Part shown: one piece after another, positions 7,656-15,519 of the stretch | How positions within the stretch are numbered: position 1 is the stretch's first letter | How the letters are laid out: each line of letters begins with the position of its first letter | Source: a virus | Reading direction: 5' to 3' (one strand) | Length of the DNA: 30,905 nt | Virus record (IMG/VR): IMGVR_UViG_3300047563_000169 | Coordinates: 1 to 30,905 of that record | The notes under the pieces: model-generated | The model's database searches: none | What the model was told of the DNA's origin: nothing | The model's input: the letters and a program-made list of their open reading frames with translations, nothing else | Made by a program: the position numbers and the translations under genes

Positions 7656-8146
7656 TATTCTAGCAATTGGTTAAACCGTTGTTTTATAGCTTCAAATTCT
7701 GTTGCATTTATAAGCGCTGTTGTTACTCCGTCTGGAGTGGAAAATGACATATTTCCAATCGCCGTAAATAAGTCATCAATTAAAGTGGCCAGATTTTGTC
7801 CGTTTGCTTTGACATGAACCTTTTCTTTAAATTCAATTTCAACATCATTTAAATAGTATCCTATTTTGGTTATTTCTTCATAACCGATAATCATCCAGTC
7901 GTCATCGTCTTCAACTCGGACAGCCAACACAAAACTTCCAACCTTTGGCAGTATCAAAATACTTTTACTATCTGTCAGAACCGGCTTAAGTCTTACGTCA
8001 AATATTTCTTGTCCGTCTTCATCTTCCATGACACAAGTTGCTTTAGTTTCATTAACCGATTTTACTTTTGCAATATTGCTGACAGCAGGGCCATGACTTT
8101 CAGCTATTTTTTTAAAACCCTCTCTAACTGTAGCAAACGTTGTCAT
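7655..8146 (-). CDS. Baseplate spike protein, gpV-like (Mu gp45 position)
   Basis: The 163-aa protein has an OB-like N-terminal region (KVKSVNETKATCVMEDEDG through PKVGSFVLAV) followed by a strand-rich stretch with KVHVKANGQN and a C-terminal helix (residues 148-163). This layout, an OB fold then a beta-helical tip, fits the membrane-piercing spike of contractile tails. It overlaps the upstream gpD-like gene by 4 nt. Confidence 0.65.
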   Translation of the reverse strand: MTTFATVREGFKKIAESHGPAVSNIAKVKSVNETKATCVMEDEDGQEIFDVRLKPVLTDSKSILILPKVGSFVLAVRVEDDDDWMIIGYEEITKIGYYLNDVEIEFKEKVHVKANGQNLATLIDDLFTAIGNMSFSTPDGVTTALINATEFEAIKQRFNQLLE

Positions 8147-8598
8147 AGTTGTTGTAAAAAGCTTAATGTTATTGTTTGTCTGCCACCACTTTTACTAAAT
8201 GATCCTTTCACAGCTTCAACAAAATAATTTCCGGACTTTTCTGGAAATTTGAAACCATCAATTGCAGCCACATAACCTTTATTGAAGGTTGGCTCAAGAA
8301 ATATTTCTATGTCGCCTTGATAACCTTGATAATTTGAAGTAGTCTGCAAACGGTTTACAATTTGTTTTAAAAGTGCTTGCGGTATTCCGGCTTTTACTTT
8401 TATATCTTTTTCGTTACTGTATTTTTTCAAGTCCGACGGCGTGCGTTTTACTTCACCCTTTGCATTTTTAACCCGGACGTTAATCTTCACATTTTTATCA
8501 ATCTCACGTTGCTTAAAATCATCATCTTTGATGGTGTTCCAACCTAATTTTAACTTAACGGTTTGTTGCGATTTTCCAAAAAGAGTACCAACATACAA
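8143..8598 (-). CDS. Late control protein D-like tail hub, C-terminal fragment of a frame-disrupted gene
   Basis: This fragment (151 aa from a TTG at 8598) continues the gpD-like protein encoded just upstream in another frame. The same frame stays open upstream of the TTG as SKCELAVYFNFDEL, directly before YVGTLFGKSQQTVKLKLGWN, which is the normal family order. The sequence CAAAATGTGAG at the break could join two repeats in a small deletion that also removed about 15-20 codons; an indel error in the read is the alternative. Beyond the break, the family's middle and C-terminal beta domains are intact (IKDDD, residues 23-27). The tail hub would be defective if the break is real. Confidence 0.65.
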   Translation of the reverse strand: MYVGTLFGKSQQTVKLKLGWNTIKDDDFKQREIDKNVKINVRVKNAKGEVKRTPSDLKKYSNEKDIKVKAGIPQALLKQIVNRLQTTSNYQGYQGDIEIFLEPTFNKGYVAAIDGFKFPEKSGNYFVEAVKGSFSKSGGRQTITLSFLQQL

Positions 8599-9080
8599 CT
8601 CATCAAAATTGAAGTAAACCGCAAGCTCACATTTTGAAGCGGAATATTTGGCATTTCACTTGAAAGCTTAATCTCAGTTCCGCTGCACAAATCGGTCAAG
8701 AGTTGCTTAACGGTAACTGAGGCATAGCTTTTATTAAATATGATATCATAAAGCAAATAAGCATAACCCTCACATTCAACCTTTACAGGAACTCCTTGCA
8801 CTACTCGTTTTACAAAACCTTGAAACCTTCTTGTGTTTCTACCATTGTAGCCAACTAACAAATCAACTTTATCATTCTCTTTTATTATATACTCTTGGCG
8901 CTCATTGGCTTCAGACTTGTCTTCGGTCTGATTTTTTACAGTTACCAAATATTTAATTCTGGGTAATTCAATCGTAGCTGTATCAACAAAACTGGTGACA
9001 TCTGTTTTCCAGGTTACTTTGGCTGCTTTTACTTTTTTTAAATTGCCAATAGTAATGTCGCTTGTCATTACAAATCCCAT
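8550..9080 (-). CDS. Late control protein D-like tail hub (Mu gp44 position), N-terminal fragment
   Basis: The first about 155 of 176 residues look like the N-terminal half of a gpD/gp27-like hub protein, which trimerises between tube and spike. They show IGNLKKVKAAKVTWKTDVTS, VDLLVGYNGRNTRRFQGFV and VKVECEGYAYLL. After NIPLQNV the sequence becomes SLRFTSILMSCMLVLF, an unlikely continuation. The expected continuation is found in the -1 frame in the next entry. An intact protein would be about 330 aa. The preceding gene shares its boundary base (9080). Confidence 0.65.
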   Translation of the reverse strand: MGFVMTSDITIGNLKKVKAAKVTWKTDVTSFVDTATIELPRIKYLVTVKNQTEDKSEANERQEYIIKENDKVDLLVGYNGRNTRRFQGFVKRVVQGVPVKVECEGYAYLLYDIIFNKSYASVTVKQLLTDLCSGTEIKLSSEMPNIPLQNVSLRFTSILMSCMLVLFLENRNKPLS

Positions 9081-9685
9081 TATTCGAGTATTAAATCTTG
9101 TACAAAATCACTAATGCAGGACAAACTAAATGGCTTAATCCACTGCGCTTTACCCTCAACCTCTGGAAACTCTAGCGCTGTTATAATTACTTGGCCAGTT
9201 TCTTCCAGAAATAATTCTGGATAACCGCCTTTTAAAAAGACCGGTTGAGTCGTTTCAAAAAGATTTTTAAGCATTGTTATATCATCCTCAGGAAAAAAAC
9301 GGTTTTTACCAATCAAAAAACCTTTTATGTTGAAACGATAATCATCAATGTTGAATGTTTCATGAACGGCTCCTTTTCTTTCACTAACTGCCGTTGTAAT
9401 AACTGTTTTTACTAAATTGACACCAATAGTACAAGCATCAATTTCAATATTAGAATTGGCACTTTCCCAAAACGTAACTGGATGCCAAATGTCTTTACCT
9501 AATACTGATTTCTTATTTAAAGCAATTTGCTTCGTGGTATAATCAATCGAGTATTTATTGCGATCACTTTCAGGAATTTGATAAACGATTTTCTCGGTTG
9601 TTCCTGGTTGATTTTTAATAAAATAAGGTGTGGTACCAAACTGATTTTGATAAAGCTTGTATAAATCGAATATAGTATTTGCCAT
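9080..9685 (-). CDS. Phage tail protein, DUF6046-like (Mu gp43 position)
   Basis: The 201-aa protein lies between tape measure and gpD-like hub, where Mu has its gp43 circulation-like protein. Its C-terminal half (FNIDDYRFNIKGFLIGKNRF, then a helix and a segment ending PFSLSCISDFVQDL) resembles the DUF6046 family, common in Bacteroidota phages. It may be a baseplate hub component. The start is coupled to the tape measure stop (shared base). Confidence 0.6.
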   Translation of the reverse strand: MANTIFDLYKLYQNQFGTTPYFIKNQPGTTEKIVYQIPESDRNKYSIDYTTKQIALNKKSVLGKDIWHPVTFWESANSNIEIDACTIGVNLVKTVITTAVSERKGAVHETFNIDDYRFNIKGFLIGKNRFFPEDDITMLKNLFETTQPVFLKGGYPELFLEETGQVIITALEFPEVEGKAQWIKPFSLSCISDFVQDLILE

Positions 9686-11523
9686 TATATCAATTTTGAA
9701 CCATTAGCGACAACTCTTGCCAAACATTCTAATACAATTTTCTCCAACTCTGCTGCGCTTTCTTGCCCATTCATAGTGGTAAACTGTATGTTGTCAAAGA
9801 ACTTACTTACAATAATATTGACAGTTTTAGGACCGCCACCTGCAACCGTATCACCTGCAGCTGCTCCTGCAGAACTATTACCAGCCATTGCAGCAGCTGT
9901 ACGATTAACTGTAGACTCTTTCTCTTTCTTTTTAGCTAATTTGCTATCAAGTAAAGATTTGTTTCGTGCTTTAGAATAAGCATCTCCAACACCTTTGGTT
10001 GCTTCAGTAAAAACCATAGCACCTAAACCAGTAACTGGATTAGTCTTTAATATATTACTACCTAAGTTTTTAAGAATTCCCGGTATTTTAGAAAAATTAC
10101 CACTGAAAATGGCAGAAAATAAATCGCCAACACCTGAAAAAACATTTGCAATAGCTTTTGGAATTTGAGTAAATGCCTTGATAACCATATCAGGTATTTT
10201 GGTAAACATATCCATGATATTAGTACCAATTTGTTTCAAGCTAGCCCAAACACCATCTACCAATGCTCTAAAACCATCAAACTTTTTATACGCCATTACT
10301 AAACCTCCAATCAACGCTGCTATAGCTACAACAATAAGACCTATCGGGTTAGCTGTCAAGGCGGCATTCCATAACCATTGTGCTGCAGTAACTACACCTG
10401 TAACTAACGCAACACCTCCCATTATAGCTTGATATGCTAAAAATGCTGCTCCTAAACCAGAAATAACAACTAAAAATATATTAGCTCCTGTTGAACCTGA
10501 TTGTAGCCATTTTATAAAGGTACCTATGTATGAAAAAGTTGTTTTAAAGCCTTCCGCAATACTCATTAATGAAGGTGCAAGAGCGGATTGAATGCTAATA
10601 GCTGCTTCTCCAAGTCCCATTTTCATTGAACCTATTACTTTATTGTATTTAGCCAAAGGATCGGCATCAAAGGCAGCTTTAGCAGCTCCTCCAACTTTCG
10701 ATTCTACAATACTCAAAAGCTCCAATCTTGCCTGAGCTTCGTGTCCACTTTTCGCTAGCTTCTGAAGATGATCCTGAATAGCGGGGTCAATTTTTAATTG
10801 CATCGCAAGCCTTCTTAACATCTCTGGATTATTAACCGCTTTAGCAATTGAATTTCCAGCTTCACTCATTCCTATGTCAAACTTAGTTGCCATGTCAGCA
10901 CTAGCTTTTGTCATTCGAATCATTTCCTTTTCACCAATGTTACCAACGAGGCGCAATTGACTTTGTAAACCAATCACATCTACGGATGTAAATTTCATCC
11001 CCGAAGCTAATTCCTTACTGTCTTTAATTACTTTTTCAAATAATGCTGGATTGAAGGTGCCATTATTTTGCATGGTGTTTTTCAACTGTGCTTCTGAAGC
11101 ATGTAAGCCATGTGCTTTTTCCATACCGTCGGAAATTCCACTTCCAACAGAACTTATAGCTCTTATACCTAAACCACCCATTATTGTTCCGAGAGTTACT
11201 CCTCCAAGTATTCCAGAACTACCAGAACTACCACCATTCATATTACCCGAATGACTACTTGCTTGTTTCTGAAGAGAAGCCAGTTCTTTACGAGCAAAAG
11301 CAATTTGACTTGGTATATTTGAACTCTTAATTGTGTTTTCAGTTTCTCTAATACGATTACCAAGCTCGCTGTATGACATACTTAAAACCTTATTTCTTGC
11401 GTTTACCTGGTCAGCGTGTTTAGACATCTTACCAAAAGAAGTTTGAGCGGTGGAACTCAGCTTACCAAGTTCACCGCCCATAAGGTTTTTCATTCGTACA
11501 ACAAACTCAATTGTATTGTTCAT
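9685..11523 (-). CDS. Tape measure protein
   Basis: The 612-aa protein determines tail length and fills the tail lumen. It shows a helical, coiled-coil-prone N-terminus (residues 1-95), a Gly/Ser-rich linker (SGNMNGGSSGSSGILGG) and a long Ala-rich helical section. Around residues 345-415 there is a hydrophobic block with several membrane-spanning-like segments (for example ANPIGLIVVAIAALIGGLVM), typical of tape measures that insert into the host membrane. It ends in a Ser/Ala-rich C-terminal region. Its ATG overlaps the stop of the preceding chaperone extension (TAATG), as is usual for this position. Confidence 0.85.
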   Translation of the reverse strand: MNNTIEFVVRMKNLMGGELGKLSSTAQTSFGKMSKHADQVNARNKVLSMSYSELGNRIRETENTIKSSNIPSQIAFARKELASLQKQASSHSGNMNGGSSGSSGILGGVTLGTIMGGLGIRAISSVGSGISDGMEKAHGLHASEAQLKNTMQNNGTFNPALFEKVIKDSKELASGMKFTSVDVIGLQSQLRLVGNIGEKEMIRMTKASADMATKFDIGMSEAGNSIAKAVNNPEMLRRLAMQLKIDPAIQDHLQKLAKSGHEAQARLELLSIVESKVGGAAKAAFDADPLAKYNKVIGSMKMGLGEAAISIQSALAPSLMSIAEGFKTTFSYIGTFIKWLQSGSTGANIFLVVISGLGAAFLAYQAIMGGVALVTGVVTAAQWLWNAALTANPIGLIVVAIAALIGGLVMAYKKFDGFRALVDGVWASLKQIGTNIMDMFTKIPDMVIKAFTQIPKAIANVFSGVGDLFSAIFSGNFSKIPGILKNLGSNILKTNPVTGLGAMVFTEATKGVGDAYSKARNKSLLDSKLAKKKEKESTVNRTAAAMAGNSSAGAAAGDTVAGGGPKTVNIIVSKFFDNIQFTTMNGQESAAELEKIVLECLARVVANGSKLI

Positions 11524-12102
11524 TATTCTGATTGCTTCTTATTCTTCCAAATTTCTAGGGCTATTCCTGTTCTATAATAAAAGACATCATCTCCCCATTC
11601 CTTCTGAGCAGTTGCTCCAAATTGCATCATGCCAAAGACCGTAATAAATTCTAGGCCTGCTTTGTTGTTTTGAGCATCTAATTGACCTCTCTCACTAACC
11701 GCGAAAAAACTCTCCTTTTTTGCCCTCCAGCAAGTTGCTCATCTGAAGGAAAACCGAACACCAGTTATCTTCATCCTGGATTAGATCAAGGTCACCATCG
11801 AGCCATAATTTATCTACGATTTGAGCTCCTGCTTTAGCCATTCCATTTTCAGCAATTGCCATCATGTACTCACCTAAATCGTCAGCGGTTGGAGGTCTTA
11901 AAACTGCCAGTAAGTCATCCACTTTAATGTGAATTAATTTTCGACCCTCAGCCATTGTTTCAAACTCCTTATATTTTACTTCAGTAAATCTTTTAAGAAA
12001 AAGTTCTTTTACTTCTGCAGTCAATTCAGGAACTCTTGTTTCCTTTTTTTTCTCTTGCGCTATTCTCTTAGAGAAAACGCCTTCTTTTGATGGTTTTGTC
12101 AT
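11523..12102 (-). CDS. Tail assembly chaperone with probable programmed frameshift extension
   Basis: The first frame (11695-12102) gives a 135-aa chaperone rich in Lys/Glu ending GEFFRG-stop. Near its end are six T residues (11704-11709 on the other strand, read as TTT TTT C). A different frame opens there and runs 59 codons (AVSERGQLDAQNNKAGLEF ... NKKQSE) to a TAA that overlaps the tape measure ATG. The second frame is reached by a -2 or a +1 shift, not -1. Tail chaperone genes directly before tape measure commonly have such extensions, and as I recall Mu itself uses a -2 shift. The extended product would be about 194 aa. Confidence 0.65.
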
Positions 12103-12131
12103 GTGTTTTAAATTTTAAATTATTATAATAA

Positions 12132-12155
12132 CCCCCAATTAAGGGGGCTTTTTTT
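12132..12155. terminator. Short GC hairpin between tube and chaperone genes
   Basis: A 5-bp C/G stem (12132-12136 with 12143-12147) has an AATTAA loop. On the plus strand it is followed by seven T; on the minus strand, the direction of the operon, the T-run is weak (TTATTATA). A partial terminator or mRNA-stabilising hairpin after the highly expressed tail tube is the likely role. Confidence 0.45.
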
Positions 12156-12582
12156 AATAAATACTCATTGCTTTAAATGGCAATGTAGTTTCTCTATGCT
12201 TGGCACCCTGTTCCAGTTCTGCTCCCCATTCTGTAAATTTCAAACCCCTAACAGTATAGGTTGTAATTGGATCAGTAAGTTTCTTTTTGAATGAAAGTGT
12301 TAAAATGGTTACCTCGTGAGGCACTTCTGTTAAATCATCATAACCTGCAGTTTTTGCAGCTGCATTCATGGCATCAACTTCAAAACCTAACAATTTAATA
12401 CTACCAGAATATTTGTTGTTTCCTTCATTCAAGTCTAAAGGGTCAGGACCTGATCCGTAAACCTCTTCAACATCTTTTTCTTTTTTAAGTCCAAAACCAC
12501 GCAATCCCTTGATTACACGCCCTAAAACTTTCACTTCAAAATTTGCCCAGGCACACTCTGAAGATGTTACATTTATATTCAT
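12154..12582 (-). CDS. Tail tube protein
   Basis: The 142-aa protein lies between the sheath gene and the tail chaperone, as tube genes do in Mu-like phages (Mu gpM). It has a beta-rich composition with KVLGRVIKGLRGFGLKKEKD, a loop with YGSGPDPLDLNEGN, and a C-terminal ELEQGAKHRETTLPFKAMSIY typical of a tube-forming beta sandwich. Length is usual. The sheath stop is 2 nt away. Confidence 0.75.
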   Translation of the reverse strand: MNINVTSSECAWANFEVKVLGRVIKGLRGFGLKKEKDVEEVYGSGPDPLDLNEGNNKYSGSIKLLGFEVDAMNAAAKTAGYDDLTEVPHEVTILTLSFKKKLTDPITTYTVRGLKFTEWGAELEQGAKHRETTLPFKAMSIY

Positions 12583-12583
12583 A

Positions 12584-13732
12584 CTATGATAAGTTTGAGG
12601 TTAGTCCCATTTGAATGGTTATCCACGTTAAATAGCCGTCAGGCAATATTTTTACGGTCTGCCCTAAATTGGATGTTTCAATCAGGTTTTGATTAGTAGG
12701 AACGATTACTTCAGCTCCGCTAATTTGTCCAGCCATTTGTGCTAATAATTGGTGAGTTTCTTGCTCTTCAAGATATTTAGCATCTGCATCGTTGATAGTT
12801 CCGTCTCTCGCAATTCTGACTTTAGTTTCCAATAAAGGAGTACTGGTGGCGGTGGCAATTCTTTGCGCTTTGTCAATCAAACTACCAAATACCAGAATAT
12901 GAAAGTCATCGTTTCCTGCCATGTTATCGCGGGCAAAATAATAACCCCCTAAACCATCACGTTGATGAATTAAGCAAAATCCAGCATCTGCAAACTCATC
13001 CAGTTGCTCTGGATAAAAGTCCTCAATCTTGGTATCACCAATGTAAGCTTCAGCAATTGACAATGGTCCTTTTAAACCGTCACCAATTTTAACGTCAGCA
13101 CCATACTTCACAGTTCTGGCCAAAGCCAAAGCTCCTAATGAATTTCCATCTACATCGTTACCTAAAATAACCATTGAATAGGTATTATCGGCTGTATTTG
13201 GTTCGTATAAATCAGCGGTAATGTTGTTTAATCTACCATCGATAATAGATCTAAATGGTCGGTTTACCGTTTGTTGATATTGATGTAAAGTTTTACCTGC
13301 TAACAAAGCTGCAGGAATATCTTGATCCAAAAAGTCTTCTCCAGGATCATATCCATCTACAGGTTTACGAGTTAGAAAAACATGAGTTATGTCTTTACCA
13401 GCTAACAATAGTTTTTTGATACCGTTAGCATTACTTGCTGTCAACATTTGGGTAATCGTCATTGTCTCTTCAACTCCCATTACATAAAGCTTAGTGCTTC
13501 CGCCAAGCTCGTTGTAAAATAGTTTTAAGGCTTTGTAGATGTTTGGAGCATCTTCCAAAGTATAGCCTTTATTAACTGCGTCAGTTAATGAATAGACCTT
13601 ATTGACAACTCCAATGTTAGCTGCAGATGTACCAACAATTGCTCCAACCGCGTCAATTTTATCAATTTGGCGTTGTAGGTTGTTAGCGCTTACATCTACG
13701 CTTACTGAAGGTGTTCCTGTTCCTTGTCCCAT
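12584..13732 (-). CDS. Contractile tail sheath protein (DUF2586-type)
   Basis: The 382-aa protein has the layout of DUF2586-type sheath proteins found in Bacteroidota Mu-like phages. The N-terminus (MGQGTGTPSVSVDVSANN) is an arm, then comes the core with AVGAIVGTSAANIGVVNKVY, followed by a central variable part and a C-terminal domain with a GLTSNLS tail. Sheath subunits stack around the tube and contract on infection. Its presence with tube, J and spike genes shows a myovirus. The downstream tube gene is adjacent. Confidence 0.75.
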   Translation of the reverse strand: MGQGTGTPSVSVDVSANNLQRQIDKIDAVGAIVGTSAANIGVVNKVYSLTDAVNKGYTLEDAPNIYKALKLFYNELGGSTKLYVMGVEETMTITQMLTASNANGIKKLLLAGKDITHVFLTRKPVDGYDPGEDFLDQDIPAALLAGKTLHQYQQTVNRPFRSIIDGRLNNITADLYEPNTADNTYSMVILGNDVDGNSLGALALARTVKYGADVKIGDGLKGPLSIAEAYIGDTKIEDFYPEQLDEFADAGFCLIHQRDGLGGYYFARDNMAGNDDFHILVFGSLIDKAQRIATATSTPLLETKVRIARDGTINDADAKYLEEQETHQLLAQMAGQISGAEVIVPTNQNLIETSNLGQTVKILPDGYLTWITIQMGLTSNLS

Positions 13733-13734
13733 GT

Positions 13735-14112
13735 TTACGTTTGTGAATTTGCGGTTTTAGCTGCTGAAAGCGCTGCGAAAATGTCAACCTTACTATTGGA
13801 CGCTGCTGTCAAGCCTAAAGTTTTAAACAACTCTTTTGCTTTTCCATAGTCTGATGTTTCTGGATCAAATGTTTCTAAAGTGATAGGAGCATCATCTTCA
13901 GCACCAGTTGCGCCAACAACTTCTGTTCCACTCACAACCTCCTCACGCGTGAATGATTCTACAGTATTGTCTTTTAGCGATAAAGCAAAAGAGTCAGCTG
14001 TTGATTGTTGGTGAAATATTCGGTTATCACTTGTGATGTGACATTCCTGGCTTTCTGGGTATCTTGTGAAATAGTCCAATGCCAACACTAATAATATTTT
14101 GGTCTTTGCCAT
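13735..14112 (-). CDS. Hypothetical protein preceding the sheath gene
   Basis: The 125-aa protein is found between lysis and sheath genes. It begins with a hydrophobic residue run (TKILLVLALDYFT) and contains YPESQECHITSDNRIFHQQS, a pattern recurring in small proteins that precede the sheath in Bacteroidota phages. Its C-terminal half is acidic and low complexity, then helical. Function is unknown; a tail terminator or structural adaptor is possible. It is 2 nt from the sheath gene. Confidence 0.5.
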   Translation of the reverse strand: MAKTKILLVLALDYFTRYPESQECHITSDNRIFHQQSTADSFALSLKDNTVESFTREEVVSGTEVVGATGAEDDAPITLETFDPETSDYGKAKELFKTLGLTAASNSKVDIFAALSAAKTANSQT

Positions 14113-14136
14113 TTTTAAATAGGTTTTAAATGATTA

Positions 14137-14670
14137 TTAAATTATATTTTTGTACCTTAAAATTCCGGCACCGATAAACAGAATTAGTAATGCCAGGAAT
14201 ATGCGGCCACACCATATTTGAAAACTCTGCCAATCAGACAATGGAACTTTAACCGGATAAGGAATTTTGATTGTTGTTTCCTTATGATCACTAATCCATT
14301 TTTCTTTCCATTGCCAGAATATTTTCTGTGCTTCAGCGACACAATCCACCTCAAGGACGTTATCTTTAATATTGACTTTTGGCGCATTGAGGTTTTTACC
14401 TTTTTGAGAGCTTGGCGGTTTGGCTCCCAGAGGAGTTTCTTTAGGTGGCTTAATTTGAACCTTGCCATTTACACACTCTAAGTAAGCACGATAGAAACTG
14501 CTATCTTTTTCAACTACTTTTAAAGTGTCATGAACGATTTCCTTTTCAGAATGTAGATTTTTGATTTCAGTTGTGGTTGGCGGTATTACACCGGCAGAAC
14601 TCTTACATCCAGCCAGCGTAATAGCCAAAACAACACAACATATCGTTAGTAGTAGTTTTATTGGTTTCAT
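14137..14670 (-). CDS. Lipoprotein with C-terminal membrane anchor; candidate unimolecular spanin
   Basis: The 177-aa product starts with a lipoprotein signal, KLLLTICCVVLAITLAGC, with the lipobox Cys at residue 22. The middle is a soluble periplasmic region including a long charged part (residues 30-145), and the end is a transmembrane helix (IFLALLILFIGAGIL) with a short positive tail. Having both an outer-membrane lipid anchor and an inner-membrane helix is the architecture of u-spanins such as T1 gp11, which fuse the two membranes in lysis. Position next to endolysin and holin genes supports this. It overlaps the endolysin stop by 4 nt. Confidence 0.65.
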   Translation of the reverse strand: MKPIKLLLTICCVVLAITLAGCKSSAGVIPPTTTEIKNLHSEKEIVHDTLKVVEKDSSFYRAYLECVNGKVQIKPPKETPLGAKPPSSQKGKNLNAPKVNIKDNVLEVDCVAEAQKIFWQWKEKWISDHKETTIKIPYPVKVPLSDWQSFQIWCGRIFLALLILFIGAGILRYKNII

Positions 14671-15122
14671 GATCTTATAAATGCTTTAATTGTGTTAATG
14701 TTTCTTTCTCGTTTGCACACTTCGTAACCTTCACGGCTACCATCATCGTTAGTATTCCCTTCGATTGTATGAATGATGTTTCCTGCTACTGACTCTACAA
14801 AACCTGTATGTCCTTGCCCTTTGCCAAAATCCATTATAAAAATGTCTCCTGGTACCGGAACTTTCGTAACGAGGCTTTGTCTTGAATTCAGCTGATCTAA
14901 AACACCGGCTGTTTTCTTTAATGGGTTGTTTGATGCAATTTGAATTGATGCTTGATTTGTACACCAATAAACAAAAGCCATACACCACGAGTAACCTTTA
15001 CCAAGTCCGACAGACTTTAAGTATGCTTCAACTTCTGGTCCTGCATTGCTGCCTTTTGGAACTTCCGTAACACCTAATTGAGTTACAGCAACTGCAAGTG
15101 CTCTTTCAGATAAATGGCTCAT
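14667..15122 (-). CDS. CHAP-domain endolysin
   Basis: The 151-aa protein contains the CHAP catalytic pattern. WCMAFVYWC holds the nucleophilic Cys at residue 47, GDIFIMDFGKGQGHTGFVES holds the His at residue 110, and HTIEGNTNDDGS lies at about residues 118-129. CHAP enzymes cut peptidoglycan amide or peptide bonds. There is no signal peptide, so export would need the adjacent holin. It lies between holin and u-spanin candidates, giving a compact lysis cassette in the late operon. Confidence 0.85.
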   Translation of the reverse strand: MSHLSERALAVAVTQLGVTEVPKGSNAGPEVEAYLKSVGLGKGYSWCMAFVYWCTNQASIQIASNNPLKKTAGVLDQLNSRQSLVTKVPVPGDIFIMDFGKGQGHTGFVESVAGNIIHTIEGNTNDDGSREGYEVCKRERNINTIKAFIRS

Positions 15123-15124
15123 TC

Positions 15125-15457
15125 TTACTCTTCGTTTTTAGTAATTCCTAATTTTTTCTTCACGTATGCGGGTGCCAACTTTATAATTTGCTCTAATTCG
15201 TCCAGGATAATTTTACTGAAGGTTCCAGAAATTCCACACGCTACGAAAATGATGTTCTCATTTTCAACTTTCAAATAGTCCTTGCATAAAATACCCACAC
15301 ATATTGAAATGAATATTGATATAACAATCGATTTAAAGAAAGTAAGTAATGACATCTCTGTACGCATTCTGTGAATTATGGAGCCTATTGCGCCTCCCAA
15401 AATGTATGGACTGAATTTTTTAAGAAAGTCCATTAGTAAGTCAATTATGTTTTGCAC
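15125..15457 (-). CDS. Holin-like membrane protein
   Basis: The 110-aa protein has an N-terminal amphipathic stretch, two strong hydrophobic segments (about residues 38-55, FKSIVISIFISICVGILC, and 68-84, NIIFVACGISGTFSKII), and a positively charged tail (KKKLGITKNEE). This fits small phage holins. The position next to an endolysin supports the call. Pore type and timing are unknown. Confidence 0.65.
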   Translation of the reverse strand: MQNIIDLLMDFLKKFSPYILGGAIGSIIHRMRTEMSLLTFFKSIVISIFISICVGILCKDYLKVENENIIFVACGISGTFSKIILDELEQIIKLAPAYVKKKLGITKNEE

Positions 15458-15471
15458 TGGCGTTTAGATAA

Positions 15472-15499
15472 AAAGCCGCCATCGTTAAATGACGGCTTT
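15472..15499 (-). terminator. Intrinsic terminator after the major capsid gene
   Basis: Minus-strand hairpin AAAGCCGTCAT / ATGGCGGCTTT with a loop of about 6 nt (one mismatch in the stem) is followed by TTTTT. It lies just after the major capsid stop. It may tune capsid mRNA levels with partial read-through into the lysis and tail genes. Confidence 0.75.
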
Positions 15500-15519
15500 G
15501 TTTATAAATAAGATTGGTT

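Noticed and set aside
14184-14468. 94-aa minus-strand open frame inside the lipoprotein gene
   Set aside because: It is an alternative frame of the gene with lipobox and transmembrane segment, which has clear features of its own.
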